A DNA stretch of 64,000 nt, from assembly GCF_002142215.1 (NCBI RefSeq), contig NZ_NAST01000004.1, positions 86,031 through 150,030 of the forward strand, read 5' to 3'. The first letter of the stretch is position 1; the number at the start of each line of letters is the position of its first letter. The notes under the pieces were generated by a model. It had not been told where the DNA came from and did no database searches. It saw only the letters and a list, made by a program, of their open reading frames with translations. Shown here piece after piece: positions 40,582 to 53,469 of the stretch. The DNA is from Gilliamella sp. N-G2 (GTDB taxonomy: Bacteria > Pseudomonadota > Gammaproteobacteria > Enterobacterales > Orbaceae). The translations under genes and the position numbers were made by a program.

Positions 40582-41268
40582 TTATTGACAAATTGGATGC
40601 TCCACACCGCCTTCACAAGCTTTTTCAAATAAATCCATCGCTTTATTGTGATCTTTTTTTAGGCCAGCCATACCATTTTCATACATGACAGCTAAATTAA
40701 ACTGAGCTTCAGGTATACCTTGTTCAGCTGCTTTTTCATACCAGTATCGAGCTTTATTTGCATCTTTTTCAATACCTTGACCAAAAAAATACATATCACC
40801 TAAAAAAGATTGAGCATAAGACAAACCTTGTTCTGCTGATTTTTCAAGTAGTTCTTTTGCTTTTAATGGATCTTTTTCAACACCTCGTCCTTCTTTATAC
40901 ATGCCACCTAAATTTAATTGCGCATACATATCATTTTTTGCAACACCTTTTTCATACCACTCTTTCGCTTTAGCATAGTCTTGTTCAACGCCATTACCCT
41001 TATCATACATAGTACCTACATTGGATTCGGCTCTTCCATTGCCTAGTGCAATAGCTTTATCAAACCATTCTCTCGCTTTAACATAGTCTTTTTCAACACC
41101 ATCTACCCCATTGAGGTATCTATAGCCTAACTCATTTAGTGCAACTGGATCTTTTTGCTCGGTGGCAATTTTTAGCACTTCATCATATGGTACATTATCA
41201 TATTTAGCTGCATTAACCGAACATGCAAAAAATAAAATTAATAAACCACTTGTAAGCATTTTTTTCAT
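40582..41268 (-). CDS. secreted Sel1-repeat (TPR-like) protein
   Basis: A clear signal peptide (MKKMLTSGLLILFFACSVNA, cut before AKYD) precedes about five Sel1-like repeats of 36 residues with the pattern LG-x-MY-x-x-G-x-GV-x-x-D-x-x-KA-x-x-W. The 228-residue product is therefore a small periplasmic helical solenoid likely to bind another protein. A Cys near the C-terminus (FEKACEGGVEHPICQ) pairs with a second one, possibly as a disulfide. Partner and process are unknown. Confidence 0.85.
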   Translation of the reverse strand: MKKMLTSGLLILFFACSVNAAKYDNVPYDEVLKIATEQKDPVALNELGYRYLNGVDGVEKDYVKAREWFDKAIALGNGRAESNVGTMYDKGNGVEQDYAKAKEWYEKGVAKNDMYAQLNLGGMYKEGRGVEKDPLKAKELLEKSAEQGLSYAQSFLGDMYFFGQGIEKDANKARYWYEKAAEQGIPEAQFNLAVMYENGMAGLKKDHNKAMDLFEKACEGGVEHPICQ

Positions 41269-41524
41269 ATTAGTTATTCCTTTTCATCCTTTAATATTTT
41301 TAAATATTTACAACAAAAATAATATCATTATATTAGCAACATTTAATTGATTTTCAAGTAGAAGAAAAAATAGATCTTAGAGGCTTAAAATAGGAATAAA
41401 GACAGTCAAATTAGAAAATTAATCTATTCTTAGTTATCAGCAAATCAATGATCAGATTAGTGAAATTATTGTCTTTAGTTCAATAATTCAATCGTTCAAT
41501 TAAATTCAATTAATAATATCGTTT

Positions 41525-42412
41525 TTAATTATTAATTACGCTTGATAATGTAACTATAATCAAACAGATAAAGATAAATAACATACCAATCCAAGCTATT
41601 AATGATAGCGATTCGCCAACAATTAACATAGCGAGAATTGCAGCAATAACCGGTTCCAATAGGCTAATAGTAGTTGCTAAACTGGCAGATATTTTCGATA
41701 ATCCATATCCATAGCATAGATATCCCAAAAACATTGGAATCAATGCCATATAACAGCCAACTGCAATATTATTCCATGCTGCAAAAAATGTCGTTCCCGT
41801 TATTAACATCACTGGAATCAGTAATAAACCACCACAACCAAATGTAGCACCCATGGCCGCTTTGCTATCTATACCTTTTAACATTAATTGTCTTGCTGAC
41901 CATGAGTAAAGAGCATAAGTAAAACCAGCAATAAGTCCTAATAAAATTCCCAAACCAACATGATTATATTCAATTGTGGTCGTAGTATTTTCAGAAAATG
42001 CTAACATAGTCATGCCAATAATACCCAGTAAAGCACCAATAACCCACTGTTTAGTCACTTGAAAATCACGACTAATATATTCAATTATAGCTGATAAGAT
42101 TGGCGCTGATCCTATCGAAACAACCGTACCGATAGTAACGCCAGATAAGCGCATCGATGAATAAAATGCCAAAGGATAGATAGCCACTGCTAAGGTACCT
42201 ACAACTAAAAAACGGCTATGAGTTGTTAATAATGAGTGGTTTTGCTTGATATTATAAATAGCTAATCCACATTGCAATATCCCTCCAATGCCCATTGCGA
42301 AAGAACCAATAAATAAAGGAGATAAAGTAGGGGCAAAAGTGGCTGCTGTGCCAGTTGTGCCCCATAATAGCGATGCCAAAATAACAGCAAAAATACCGAG
42401 ATACTGATTCAT
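41525..42412 (-). CDS. EamA/DMT-superfamily metabolite transporter
   Basis: From the ATG at 42412 the protein has 295 residues, ten hydrophobic segments and two EamA repeats: LASLLWGTTGTAATFAP in the first and ILLGLIAGFTYALYSWSARQLM plus LLEPVIAAILAMLIVGESL in the second. These are exporters or importers of small metabolites in the inner membrane; the substrate cannot be inferred. It begins 11 bases after yicC ends, so both may share a message. Confidence 0.85.
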   Translation of the reverse strand: MNQYLGIFAVILASLLWGTTGTAATFAPTLSPLFIGSFAMGIGGILQCGLAIYNIKQNHSLLTTHSRFLVVGTLAVAIYPLAFYSSMRLSGVTIGTVVSIGSAPILSAIIEYISRDFQVTKQWVIGALLGIIGMTMLAFSENTTTTIEYNHVGLGILLGLIAGFTYALYSWSARQLMLKGIDSKAAMGATFGCGGLLLIPVMLITGTTFFAAWNNIAVGCYMALIPMFLGYLCYGYGLSKISASLATTISLLEPVIAAILAMLIVGESLSLIAWIGMLFIFICLIIVTLSSVINN

Positions 42413-42423
42413 CAACAAGTAAA

Positions 42424-43290
42424 TTATTCGATATTTTGCACTTGCTCACGAATTTGCTCAATCAACACTTTGAGTTCAATCGCGCTAGCGGTTACATCAG
42501 CATTAATCGATTTTGAAGCAATAGTATTTGATTCACGGTTGAACTCTTGCATCATAAAATCGAGTCGACGACCTACTGCCTCATTTTTCTTTAAGATCGA
42601 ATATGTTTCGTTAACATGCGTCATTAACCGATCTAGTTCTTCAGCGACATCAATTTTTTGGGCAACCATAACAATTTCTTGTTCTAAACGTGAATTATCC
42701 AGATCAATATTAGCTTCTTCAAGCTTACTTTTTAGTCGTTCTTTTTGCCATTCTAAAATCTGCGGCATCCAAGTACGAATTTTATCAACTTCCACGGTTA
42801 TCGCTTGTAAACGCTGAGTAATTAATTCACAAAGCGCTTTACCTTCACGCTCCCGAACTGTGATAAATTCATCAATTGCGGTTTCAAGTAAAACCAAAAT
42901 CTCTTGCGAAATAGTATCCAAATTTTGTTCTTTGCTTGACATGACACCTGGCCAACGTAAAACATCAAGCGGATTTATTTGTCCTGTTTGATATTCGCGT
43001 TTTATCCAGTCACCAGCTGTTAATATTTGCTTAGCCAGTTCAATGTTTAATGATAGTTCTTGATGCTGTGCGGCTGGATCTAATTCGAAACGTAAATTAC
43101 ATTCGACTTTTCCGCGCGTTAATCGAGCACGAAGACGTTCACGAATAATCGGCTCAAGAGAACGAAACTGTTCGGGTAAACGAATATAGGTTTCTAAGTA
43201 GCGTTGATTGACCGAACGTAACTCCCAAGAAGCACTACCCCATGATTGGTTTAACTCTTTTCGCGCATATGCGGTCATACTAGAAATCAT
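42424..43290 (-). CDS. yicC: YicC endoribonuclease-family protein
   Basis: The ATG at 43290, preceded by AGGACC, gives 288 residues beginning MISSMTAYARKELNQSWGS, aligned with E. coli YicC (287); a longer frame to 43326 adds 12 unrelated residues. Conserved segments are ELRSVNQRYLETYIRLPEQFRSLEP, RLTRGKVECNL and the C-terminal GRRLDFMMQEFNRESNTIASKS. E. coli YicC acts as a PNPase-linked endoribonuclease. It lies divergent to rph as in E. coli. Confidence 0.95.
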   Translation of the reverse strand: MISSMTAYARKELNQSWGSASWELRSVNQRYLETYIRLPEQFRSLEPIIRERLRARLTRGKVECNLRFELDPAAQHQELSLNIELAKQILTAGDWIKREYQTGQINPLDVLRWPGVMSSKEQNLDTISQEILVLLETAIDEFITVREREGKALCELITQRLQAITVEVDKIRTWMPQILEWQKERLKSKLEEANIDLDNSRLEQEIVMVAQKIDVAEELDRLMTHVNETYSILKKNEAVGRRLDFMMQEFNRESNTIASKSINADVTASAIELKVLIEQIREQVQNIE

Positions 43291-43342
43291 AATAGGTCCT
43301 AAATTTATAAAAAACTTGCTGGGCATTGTATCACAAATTCTG

Positions 43343-43392
43343 TATAATGTGCTCTTAGCTTAGGCTAAACATCAACGCTTTCTTGTTGATGT
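43343..43392 (+). promoter_or_regulatory. candidate rph promoter -10 box and leader hairpin
   Basis: TATAAT at 43343-43348 is a full -10 match, though no good -35 lies 16-18 bases upstream. Twenty bases later ACATCAAC (43369-43376) pairs with GTTGATGT (43385-43392) across an eight-base loop, so the leader RNA would carry a hairpin before the rph start at 43454. Confidence 0.5.
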
Positions 43393-43453
43393 CCTCCTAA
43401 ATGATTTAATAAGTTCAAAGATAAATTTTAAAATAAAACTGCTGGAGAATTGC

Positions 43454-44170
43454 ATGCGCCCGTCTGGTCGATCCGCGGAACAAGTCCGCCCAATCAAAAT
43501 AACCCGTCATTACACTAAGCATGCAGAAGGTTCTGTATTAGTCGAGTTTGGTGAAACAAAAGTACTTTGTAATGCAACAATTGAAGAATCTGTACCTCGC
43601 TTTTTAAAAGGTCAAAATCAAGGTTGGGTAACCGCTGAATATGGTATGTTGCCGCGAGCAACCAATTCAAGAACTCAACGTGAAGCAGCAAAAGGAAAAC
43701 AAACTGGCCGTACGATGGAAATCCAACGCCTTATTGCCCGTTCATTACGCGCAATGATTGACCTAAAATTATTAGGGGAATATACCATTACATTAGATTG
43801 TGATGTTATCCAAGCTGATGGAGGCACTAGAACTGCATCAATAACAGGCGCTAGTGTAGCATTAGTTGACGCTATAAACATGATGTTAACAAGTGGTAAA
43901 ATCAAACAAAACCCAATTAAATCTTTAGTGGCTGCCGTATCGGTAGGCATTGTTAATGGTGAAGCGGTATGCGACTTAGAATATATTGAAGATTCTAATG
44001 CCGAAACCGATATGAATGTGGTAATGACTGATGATGGTCGCATCATTGAAGTTCAAGGTACTGCTGAAGGTGAACCATTTAGTCATGAAGAATTATTAAC
44101 TTTATTAGAACTGGCAAAAAATGGCATTACAACCATTATAGAAGCACAAAAACAAGCTTTAAAAGATTAA
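43454..44170 (+). CDS. rph: ribonuclease PH
   Basis: RNase PH trims tRNA 3' ends by phosphorolysis. The full 238-residue protein ([14 protein letters not shown] start) keeps [31 protein letters not shown] and [14 protein letters not shown], including the conserved phosphate-contact arginines and the DxxxD catalytic pair in [16 protein letters not shown]. It is intact, unlike the frameshifted rph of E. coli K-12. It precedes pyrE by 13 bases. Confidence 0.97.
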   Translation: MRPSGRSAEQVRPIKITRHYTKHAEGSVLVEFGETKVLCNATIEESVPRFLKGQNQGWVTAEYGMLPRATNSRTQREAAKGKQTGRTMEIQRLIARSLRAMIDLKLLGEYTITLDCDVIQADGGTRTASITGASVALVDAINMMLTSGKIKQNPIKSLVAAVSVGIVNGEAVCDLEYIEDSNAETDMNVVMTDDGRIIEVQGTAEGEPFSHEELLTLLELAKNGITTIIEAQKQALKD

Positions 44171-44183
44171 TTGGAGAGGATCG

Positions 44184-44831
44184 ATGAAATCATATAAGAG
44201 TGAATTTATAGAATTTGCTTTAGATAGGCAAGCATTAAAATTTGGTGAGTTTACCCTAAAATCAGGGCGGAAAAGTCCCTATTTTTTTAATGCAGGACTA
44301 TTTAATACCGGAAAAGATTTGGCGTTATTAGGTCGTTTTTATGCCGCTGCATTAATGGATGCAAATTTAAAATATGATGTCATCTTTGGTCCTGCCTATA
44401 AAGGTATCCCAATTGTCTCATCTACAGTTGTGGCTTTATCCGAGCACCACAATGTTGATGTACCTTATTGCTTTAACCGAAAAGAAGCTAAAGATCATGG
44501 TGAAGGTGGTAATTTAGTTGGTAGTTCTATTTATCAACAACGCGTCATGTTAGTTGATGATGTAATTACCGCTGGTACTGCAATTCGTGAATCAATGCGA
44601 ATTTTAGAAGATAATCAATCTAAACTTGCTGGCGTATTAATCTGTCTTGATCGTCAGGAAAAAGGTCGAGGTGAATTATCCGCTATTCAAGAAATCAAAC
44701 AAACTTATAATTGTGACGTAATTTCGATTATCACTTTAGATGATTTGATCCAATATCTTTATCGTGATCCATCACGTAAAGACCAAGTAGTCCAAGTCGA
44801 AGCTTATCGTTCTGAATATGGCATTAAATAA
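44184..44831 (+). CDS. pyrE: orotate phosphoribosyltransferase
   Basis: PyrE joins orotate to PRPP to give orotidine monophosphate in pyrimidine synthesis. The 215-residue protein has [26 protein letters not shown], the flexible loop [11 protein letters not shown] and the PRPP motif [13 protein letters not shown] at 121-133. It is co-directional with rph and followed by a good terminator. No pyrE attenuator of the E. coli kind is evident in the 13-base gap. Confidence 0.97.
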   Translation: MKSYKSEFIEFALDRQALKFGEFTLKSGRKSPYFFNAGLFNTGKDLALLGRFYAAALMDANLKYDVIFGPAYKGIPIVSSTVVALSEHHNVDVPYCFNRKEAKDHGEGGNLVGSSIYQQRVMLVDDVITAGTAIRESMRILEDNQSKLAGVLICLDRQEKGRGELSAIQEIKQTYNCDVISIITLDDLIQYLYRDPSRKDQVVQVEAYRSEYGIK

Positions 44832-44833
44832 CT

Positions 44834-44856
44834 AAGCGTCGTAAGACGCTTTTTTA
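44834..44856 (+). terminator. rph-pyrE terminator
   Basis: AAGCGTC at 44834-44840 pairs with GACGCTT at 44845-44851 over a GTAA loop, and five further T follow. It starts three bases after the pyrE stop. Confidence 0.88.
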
Positions 44857-44979
44857 TATTTGCAAACTTTTACAATTATTTGACAACTTTTCAATTAAAT
44901 TAATTACTATTTTCTTATCTTTCTACATTGAATTTACTTAAGCCCATTTCTCTAGACTGAATTAAATTAAGGAAATAAA

Positions 44980-46083
44980 ATGAAAAAAACATTTATATTA
45001 ATTCTGTTACTCAATATAAGCACCATATTTCCATCTCAGGCAAACTATAACGAGTTAAACGTCAGTAATTCTTATTTAGAACTGCAACAATTAAAATATG
45101 GCAAAGATCTCATTCCAGTGGGGCAAATTAATTCAAGTATTATTGATAGCATTAAATTAAAACCTGATACAGTTGAATTTTCTATTACTTTAGAAACAGA
45201 AGGAGCAACACCTACTGAAGCTTCAGATCTTAACGTTGAGACAATGAAGGAATTAAAAAATTACCTAAGCACACTTAATATCACCGATGATAATTTAGTC
45301 ACTATAGACTACAAAAACATAGTCAAAACAATTACGAAAGAAAACAATCAAGAAAATAGCCATTATCAAGCTTCTCTTAATGTTGTATTAACTATTGATG
45401 ATAATGACAATTTTATCAATCTGAATAAAACCCTTGATAAATATAATATAAATGATATTTCTCAGCTTGAAGAAGATAAATTAACTAACTATTATCTATT
45501 CCAAATTGCTTCAGTCGCTAATAGTGAAAGTAAAGCAAAAGAAGATCTATACCAAAAATATACTAATATCGAGAATGATTTAAAAAATATCGGTTTAACT
45601 AATGTTTCAATTAAGAGTTCGTCTGTCGGACAAATTGATACAGGTAAAATTAATGAGCAACGTTATTTTGTTAATAACACTTTAAAAATAAAAATAAATA
45701 AACTCGATCTTATCGGTAAGATTATTGCCAAAGCACAAGAGTTAAAAATGCAAGTCAATAATGACATCTCTTATAGCGTATCACCAGAAACCATTCAAAC
45801 CGCAGTAAAAGAGCATGAAACTCTTTTATTAAACCAATTAACCACTAAAGTTGAACGCTTAATGGCTAAACAATATGTCGTTGGTGCACCTATTTCACTT
45901 GAACTTCAATCAAGATATCCTGAAACAATTTATGAAAAAAATAACTTTAGCAGTAATCAAATGATGTTTAAAATGGTTTCAATGAACTATAGTGATGTTG
46001 ATATTTATACACCACCTGAATATGAAATCACCTTAACCTTATCAGGCTCATTCGAAACTCTTAAAAAGGTTGAGCAAAACTAA
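44980..46083 (+). CDS. secreted SIMPL-domain (DUF541) protein
   Basis: The 367-residue protein has a signal peptide (MKKTFILILLLNISTIFPSQA) and a long mature part with the beta-rich SIMPL pattern: LKPDTVEFSITLETEGATPTEASDLN near residue 55 and a second similar unit toward the C-terminus. YggE of E. coli is a periplasmic SIMPL protein linked to oxidative stress. This one is longer than YggE (246), with an Asn/Lys-rich middle. Exact role is unknown. Confidence 0.65.
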   Translation: MKKTFILILLLNISTIFPSQANYNELNVSNSYLELQQLKYGKDLIPVGQINSSIIDSIKLKPDTVEFSITLETEGATPTEASDLNVETMKELKNYLSTLNITDDNLVTIDYKNIVKTITKENNQENSHYQASLNVVLTIDDNDNFINLNKTLDKYNINDISQLEEDKLTNYYLFQIASVANSESKAKEDLYQKYTNIENDLKNIGLTNVSIKSSSVGQIDTGKINEQRYFVNNTLKIKINKLDLIGKIIAKAQELKMQVNNDISYSVSPETIQTAVKEHETLLLNQLTTKVERLMAKQYVVGAPISLELQSRYPETIYEKNNFSSNQMMFKMVSMNYSDVDIYTPPEYEITLTLSGSFETLKKVEQN

Positions 46084-46120
46084 TTTGCTGTAAGTTTATA
46101 TAAATTACTTTAGATTGATT

Positions 46121-46161
46121 AGATTTCATTTGGTTAATAATTTATTAACTAAATGAAATCT
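46121..46161. terminator. long palindrome between convergent SIMPL and GntR genes
   Basis: Bases 46121-46140 pair with 46142-46161 in a 20-base-pair stem with one G.T mismatch and essentially no loop. The A/T-rich arms (AGATTTCATTTGG left arm) can terminate transcripts from both sides. Confidence 0.75.
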
Positions 46162-46167
46162 TGCTGA

Positions 46168-46872
46168 CTATTTTGAATGACTTTGAACGAAGAATTTCGC
46201 ATTATCGTAATGATAGATAATTTGTGAAAAATCGAAAGGTTCACCAGAAGAAGTATAAAAGATCTCTTCAACACATAAAGCTGGATCGCCAGCATTTAAA
46301 CCTAAATAAGGGGCGATATTTTGATCCAATTTTATGGCTTTAAAATATTTGTCTGAAAAACCGATATTGACCTTACAAATATCTTTTACATAACTAAAGA
46401 TTGAGTTTTCAGCAATTTCTCTATTTAGATAAGAAACAATTTTTTTTCGATAATAAGATTGTTCAAAACCATATACTCTATCTTCAACCAGGCGTAATCG
46501 CTTTATATAATAAACATATTCATCATCTTCACACTGGAGGTTTTCTTTAACTTTGGTATTAGGTTGCATAACATCAACATTAAATACTTGCGATGAGCCA
46601 GGTAAATCATTGAGATCGACACTAAACCCATGACTTTCTAAAAAATTTAGATAACCTTGTTTTTTGGGTTGCCGAACAAAAATACCACTACCTTGAATTT
46701 GATAAATTACGCCATGTCTTTCAAGGCGATTTAGAGCTTTAATAATAGTGGTTCGGCTTACTTGATATTGCTGAATTAAACCTTCAATATTAGGCAATTG
46801 GGTACCTTTAGGCAAATTTTGCTGATAAATCGCTTGCTGAATTTTTTTCGCTACATCTTGATATTTTAACAT
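46168..46872 (-). CDS. GntR-family regulator of the beta-glucoside genes (HutC/UTRA type)
   Basis: The 234-residue protein starts with a winged helix-turn-helix (residues about 5-70, VSRTTIIKALNRLERHGVIYQIQGSGIFV) and ends with a UTRA ligand domain (EEIFYTSSGEPFDFSQIIYHYD). Proteins of this type repress phospho-sugar genes and let go on binding the sugar phosphate. It is divergent from the beta-glucoside PTS gene with 173 bases between, so that operon and itself are the likely targets. No BglG-type antiterminator is present. Confidence 0.88.
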   Translation of the reverse strand: MLKYQDVAKKIQQAIYQQNLPKGTQLPNIEGLIQQYQVSRTTIIKALNRLERHGVIYQIQGSGIFVRQPKKQGYLNFLESHGFSVDLNDLPGSSQVFNVDVMQPNTKVKENLQCEDDEYVYYIKRLRLVEDRVYGFEQSYYRKKIVSYLNREIAENSIFSYVKDICKVNIGFSDKYFKAIKLDQNIAPYLGLNAGDPALCVEEIFYTSSGEPFDFSQIIYHYDNAKFFVQSHSK

Positions 46873-47017
46873 TTGTTATTCTTTATTATTGTTATAAATA
46901 GCTTTTATTTTATACCTGTAAATTAATTATTAAATCAAAATTGCGAGAAAACGGGATCTAGATCACAAACAATAAAATTGGTCATTAACAATTTTTAATT
47001 TAAGGATAATATAAGCA

Positions 47018-47037
47018 CTCCTACCTGTTGAAAGGAG
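47018..47037 (+). promoter_or_regulatory. possible hairpin over the PTS ribosome site
   Basis: CTCCT at 47018-47022 can pair with the AGGAG Shine-Dalgarno at 47033-47037 that serves the ATG at 47046. The stem is only five pairs, so an effect on translation is speculative. Confidence 0.25.
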
Positions 47038-47042
47038 CATAA

Positions 47043-50367
<3,325 letters not shown>

Positions 50368-50397
50368 TCATTTAGCTATATATTCAAAATAACAATC

Positions 50398-50432
50398 AAG
50401 GATCTGATTTATCAACATTAAATCAGATCCTT
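50398..50432. terminator. terminator between the glucosidase gene and dinB
   Basis: AAGGATCTGATTTA at 50398-50411 pairs perfectly with TAAATCAGATCCTT at 50419-50432 across a seven-base loop. The genes on either side converge. Confidence 0.85.
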
Positions 50433-50496
50433 AATCATTAACAAATCTCACCATGATCTAACAGTAAAAAATAACTATTTGATCGTCAGTTAGCAA

Positions 50497-51552
50497 TCAA
50501 AATTGAAAAATTAGCTGTTTTTCAACTTGAGGATCAATCAAAGTGACATGAAAACCAATTAATCTTATACCTCGATTATTTCGTCTTTCTGTCCACACTT
50601 TATAAGCCTGCTCAATCAGATCATCCTTATCCAATTTTGACCATACATGCTCTTGGGTTGTCAGTTGAAAATCATCAAATTTAAATTTGACACCTTGCCT
50701 TGCAATCGATAAATCAGCACGAACTTTGCTTAATCTTTTTTCGAGTTCATCAAATAACGGATCAAATTGAACTAAACACTCATCCCAACTATGAATATCA
50801 TCAACTAAAGTACGCTCTACGCCCACGGATTTACGTTGTCTATCATTACAAACTTCACGTTCATCTATACCTTGACAACGTTCATATAAAATTCGACCAA
50901 ATTTACCAAACTGATTAAGCAATTTTGTTAAGTCATAATTGACCACATCTTTGCAAGTATATAAACCCAATTCAGTTAGCTTTTTCTCAGTTACTTTACC
51001 CACACCAGGAATTTTTTTTAGCGGTAACTGCTCAATAAAACTCCCTACTTGTTCAGGTGTAATTACATACTGCCCGTTAGGCTTATTCATGTCAGAAGCT
51101 ATTTTAGCTAAGAACTTAAGTGGTGCAACACCAGCCGAAGCAGTGAGTTCAAGTTCTTTATATATCGCTTGACGGATATCTTGAGCAATTAAAGTAGCTG
51201 AGCCGTGAAAAAGCTTACAATCAGTCACATCTAGATAAGCTTCATCAAGGGAGAGTGTTTCAATAGCTTTCGTATATCGTTTAAAGATTTGCTGAATTTG
51301 ATTAGAAACTTCTTTATAAACAGCATGCCGACCGGGGATAACTTTAAGATTAGGACATAGCTTAATTGCCTGTGCCATGGACATAGCACTATGGACACCA
51401 AATTGACGAGCTAAGTAATTTGCAGTTGATACCACACCTCGCTTACGCGGATCACCCCCTACCGCAATAGGAATATTACGATAACGAGGATTGTCTCTCA
51501 TTTCGACTGCGGCATAAAAACAATCCATATCGACATGAATAATTTTTCGCAT
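50497..51552 (-). CDS. dinB: DNA polymerase IV
   Basis: This Y-family translesion polymerase has 351 residues, the same size as E. coli DinB. Catalytic acidic residues are Asp8 (DMDCFYAAVE) and Asp103-Glu104 (SLDEAYLD). The steric-gate Phe12 or Tyr13 follows. A helix-hairpin-helix segment (KKIPGVGKVTEKKLTELG) is intact, and the C-terminal little finger ends in QLIFQF, close to the beta-clamp-binding QLVLGL of E. coli. I see no clear LexA box in the bases upstream. Confidence 0.96.
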   Translation of the reverse strand: MRKIIHVDMDCFYAAVEMRDNPRYRNIPIAVGGDPRKRGVVSTANYLARQFGVHSAMSMAQAIKLCPNLKVIPGRHAVYKEVSNQIQQIFKRYTKAIETLSLDEAYLDVTDCKLFHGSATLIAQDIRQAIYKELELTASAGVAPLKFLAKIASDMNKPNGQYVITPEQVGSFIEQLPLKKIPGVGKVTEKKLTELGLYTCKDVVNYDLTKLLNQFGKFGRILYERCQGIDEREVCNDRQRKSVGVERTLVDDIHSWDECLVQFDPLFDELEKRLSKVRADLSIARQGVKFKFDDFQLTTQEHVWSKLDKDDLIEQAYKVWTERRNNRGIRLIGFHVTLIDPQVEKQLIFQF

Positions 51553-51630
51553 AATAGATGTAATAGCATTTTAAAATAACTGTATAAATATACAATACCA
51601 TACCTTTACTTTATCTGCAAATTACTACTA

Positions 51631-53346
51631 TTATTTAGCTAACTTATCAAAATCAGTTAAACCTTTTTTATCATGAGGATCGCCAATCCAACGAATCGGT
51701 TGCTCAAATTTCGGATTTACTATACTTTTTTCTGGAGCATAGGAATTATAACTAAGCCCAGCTAAATCAGACCAAGTATGAATCAAGTCTTGAGTACTGA
51801 ATTTTCTATTCACATAGGACTGATAGTTATTGGGATGACTAGCTAGCCATTTTGGTGACTGCCATAGCATGAATGGTACGGTATACATCACCTTAGTAGG
51901 CGCTTTTTCATTACGACCTAAAACATCATGCGGAGAAGTTTGATAAACGTCTTCACCATGATCAGAAAAATACAACATAAAACCATTTGGTTGACTATCT
52001 TTAAATAAATTAAATAGCTTAGTTGTTACAAAATCATTATAGATTATCGCATTATCATAACTGTTATAAACCTTTAACTTATCATCATCCAGTTTAAACG
52101 CTAAATCTGATCTATCATTAAAACGCTGATAATCTGCACTTTGAGGATAGCGCAATTCATATTTCATATGCGTACCCAGCAAATGAATAACGATAAATTT
52201 CTTTTCAGCAGGATCATGTAATACTTTTTTAAATGGTTCAAATACCGATGAGTCATATTGGCGTGAACTCTGATTACGATCATTATTCATATAAAACTGT
52301 TCATCAGCTTGTTGAGAAAACATGGTCAACATCGTATTACGTTTTGTCATCGTCTGTTGATTAGTGATCCAAAACGTTTTATAACCAGCCTGCTTCATAA
52401 GGTGAATAAGCGAGGGTTTGCTAAGATATAAATCTGGATTTTGTTCATCTGCTAAAGTTAGGGCTTGCTGTAATATTTCAATAGTATAAGGCCTTGATGA
52501 AACCACATCATTAAACACAATAAAATTAGGATTATCTTGCTTAAATTGTTCAATCAATGGAGTAGTGTTACGTTTATAGCCATAAATACCCATACGAGTA
52601 CGTGTGGTCGATTCACCAATCACTAACACTAATGTTCTTGGCGTATCACCATTAGCATCAGTTAAATTTTCAAACTTAGGCAATGTTTGCAGATGATTTA
52701 AAATATCCTCCATATTTGAAAGTTGCGAACGATAAGCTAAATAACTATTGATTAATTGCCACGGAACCGTGGTTTCCATACGCGTTAGCAAATGCTGAGT
52801 TGCTTGTTGAAACGACATTTTTTTTATTACAACACTAATACAAAGCGGCATTAATGCATAAATAACAATGATTATCGACACTAACCATTTAGTCATATTT
52901 TTAACATAAATAGGTTTAACTTTAAGCCATAGAAAAAAACCAAGCAATATATAGATCAGCAATACTATAACTAACTTAATGCTTAAATATTGAGAGATAA
53001 ACTCATGTGATTCATTATAATTCGACTCGGCCATTACAAAAAAGACACTCTGTGAAAACTCTTGCCGATATATGGTAAAATAACCAATAGAAATTAAAGA
53101 TAATCCCCCAATTATAATGCCATAAACAGTAGCAATTTTTTTTGTATAACGAGGGAAAAATAATACCGGTACTAACCAAATCATGCTGTAAATAATTGAA
53201 TCACGTAAGCCAATAAAATTAGCATGTCCAGACAAAGCAATATAGAGTTGCAAACTACAAGAAAAGTAACAAAAAAATAAAATTACATAGAGCAATGAAT
53301 GCCAATTAAAATCTGGAGAATTATCTAATTTTTGCATAGCGACCAT
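51631..53346 (-). CDS. eptC: phosphoethanolamine transferase EptC/CptA type
   Basis: The 571-residue protein matches E. coli EptC (CptA/YijP, 577): five membrane segments in the first 175 residues, then a sulfatase-like periplasmic domain. The catalytic Thr247 lies in VIGESTTRTRMGIYGY; FSDHGEDVY near 455 supplies metal ligands. It adds phosphoethanolamine to lipopolysaccharide core heptose in E. coli. Start is uncertain between 53346 and an ATG three codons in (53337); neither has a good ribosome site. Confidence 0.92.
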   Translation of the reverse strand: MVAMQKLDNSPDFNWHSLLYVILFFCYFSCSLQLYIALSGHANFIGLRDSIIYSMIWLVPVLFFPRYTKKIATVYGIIIGGLSLISIGYFTIYRQEFSQSVFFVMAESNYNESHEFISQYLSIKLVIVLLIYILLGFFLWLKVKPIYVKNMTKWLVSIIIVIYALMPLCISVVIKKMSFQQATQHLLTRMETTVPWQLINSYLAYRSQLSNMEDILNHLQTLPKFENLTDANGDTPRTLVLVIGESTTRTRMGIYGYKRNTTPLIEQFKQDNPNFIVFNDVVSSRPYTIEILQQALTLADEQNPDLYLSKPSLIHLMKQAGYKTFWITNQQTMTKRNTMLTMFSQQADEQFYMNNDRNQSSRQYDSSVFEPFKKVLHDPAEKKFIVIHLLGTHMKYELRYPQSADYQRFNDRSDLAFKLDDDKLKVYNSYDNAIIYNDFVTTKLFNLFKDSQPNGFMLYFSDHGEDVYQTSPHDVLGRNEKAPTKVMYTVPFMLWQSPKWLASHPNNYQSYVNRKFSTQDLIHTWSDLAGLSYNSYAPEKSIVNPKFEQPIRWIGDPHDKKGLTDFDKLAK

Positions 53347-53469
53347 TATTCACAATTAATAATGGTCACTAAACTAACAAAAACAGATTAACAAAACCTT
53401 AAGAGCAAATAATAAACCCCAAAAAGTGGTTGAAAAATGTGTTAATAATCTGAATTGATTGCATTTATA

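Noticed and set aside
51553..51630. LexA box upstream of dinB
   Set aside because: I found no CTGT-N8-ACAG match in the short gap before the dinB start, although dinB is SOS-controlled in E. coli.
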